From positions 1 to 6,543 of the forward strand of contig DHFN01000043.1 in the NCBI GenBank assembly GCA_002402275.1: a stretch of 6,543 nucleotides of DNA, read 5' to 3'. How positions within the stretch are numbered: the first letter of the stretch is position 1; every line of letters begins with the position of its first letter. The position numbers were made by a program, and so were the translations under genes. This document shows, one piece after another, positions 6,520 to 6,543 of this stretch. A model generated the notes under the pieces. It did not search any database. It worked only from the letters and a program-made list of their open reading frames with translations, and was not told where the DNA came from. Source of the DNA: Anaerolineales bacterium UBA4823 (lineage in GTDB: Bacteria > Chloroflexota > Anaerolineae > Anaerolineales > UBA4823).

Positions 6520-6543
6520 GAGGGTGTTGAAAAACAAGTGGTT
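6520..6543. mobile_element. Possible terminus of an insertion sequence at the right edge
   Basis: Eight bases after the lipoprotein stop, the window ends with GAGGGTGTTGAAAAAC and a few more bases. Sequences of the form GAGnnTGTTGAAAAA are typical terminal inverted repeats of several DDE insertion sequences. The partner end and transposase would lie beyond the window, so this is a pattern-based suggestion only. Confidence 0.3.

Overview
The window is bacterial. Three things hint at Chloroflexota of the Anaerolineae type: AT-rich host genes, a lipoprotein with a long Thr/Pro linker after the lipobox, and the style of the small regulator and transposase. This is an impression from sequence style, not a phylogenetic result.

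Layout, left to right. Bases 1-57 hold the ribosome binding site and first 15 codons of a leftward gene that probably encodes a single-stranded DNA-binding protein. Its upstream region (58-173) contains a good leftward promoter and a strong hairpin followed by a U-rich run. Bases 257-1630 carry a leftward DDE transposase of the IS4/IS701 type with a short candidate terminator. It is visibly richer in G+C than its neighbours, so it looks like an inserted element, but I could not find convincing terminal inverted repeats or a target duplication.

Bases 1779-4624 form a compact rightward operon: promoter, candidate operator, PadR-family regulator, 12-TM major facilitator transporter and full-length two-domain chromate transporter ChrA. 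The padR-MFS gap is 31 bases, and the MFS and chrA genes overlap by 8 bases, so the two transporters are probably translationally coupled. The likely logic is a self-regulated efflux unit in which the PadR repressor senses a toxic compound and releases both exporters. ChrA points to chromate or a related oxyanion; the MFS substrate is unknown.

Bases 4625-5069 are non-coding and contain a 120-bp element bounded by perfect 15-bp inverted repeats, resembling a MITE. Bases 5070-6512 encode an exported lipoprotein with a clan GH-A glycoside hydrolase domain (GH39-like) that keeps both catalytic glutamates. The last 24 bases look like the terminus of another insertion sequence, so the segment appears to be an accessory region with repeated insertion.

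No tRNA, rRNA or CRISPR array was seen. Nothing here is a clearly new biological system. The most interesting points are the PadR-MFS-ChrA operon with its clustered CGAT motifs, the MITE-like element, and the hairpin in the ssb-like leader.
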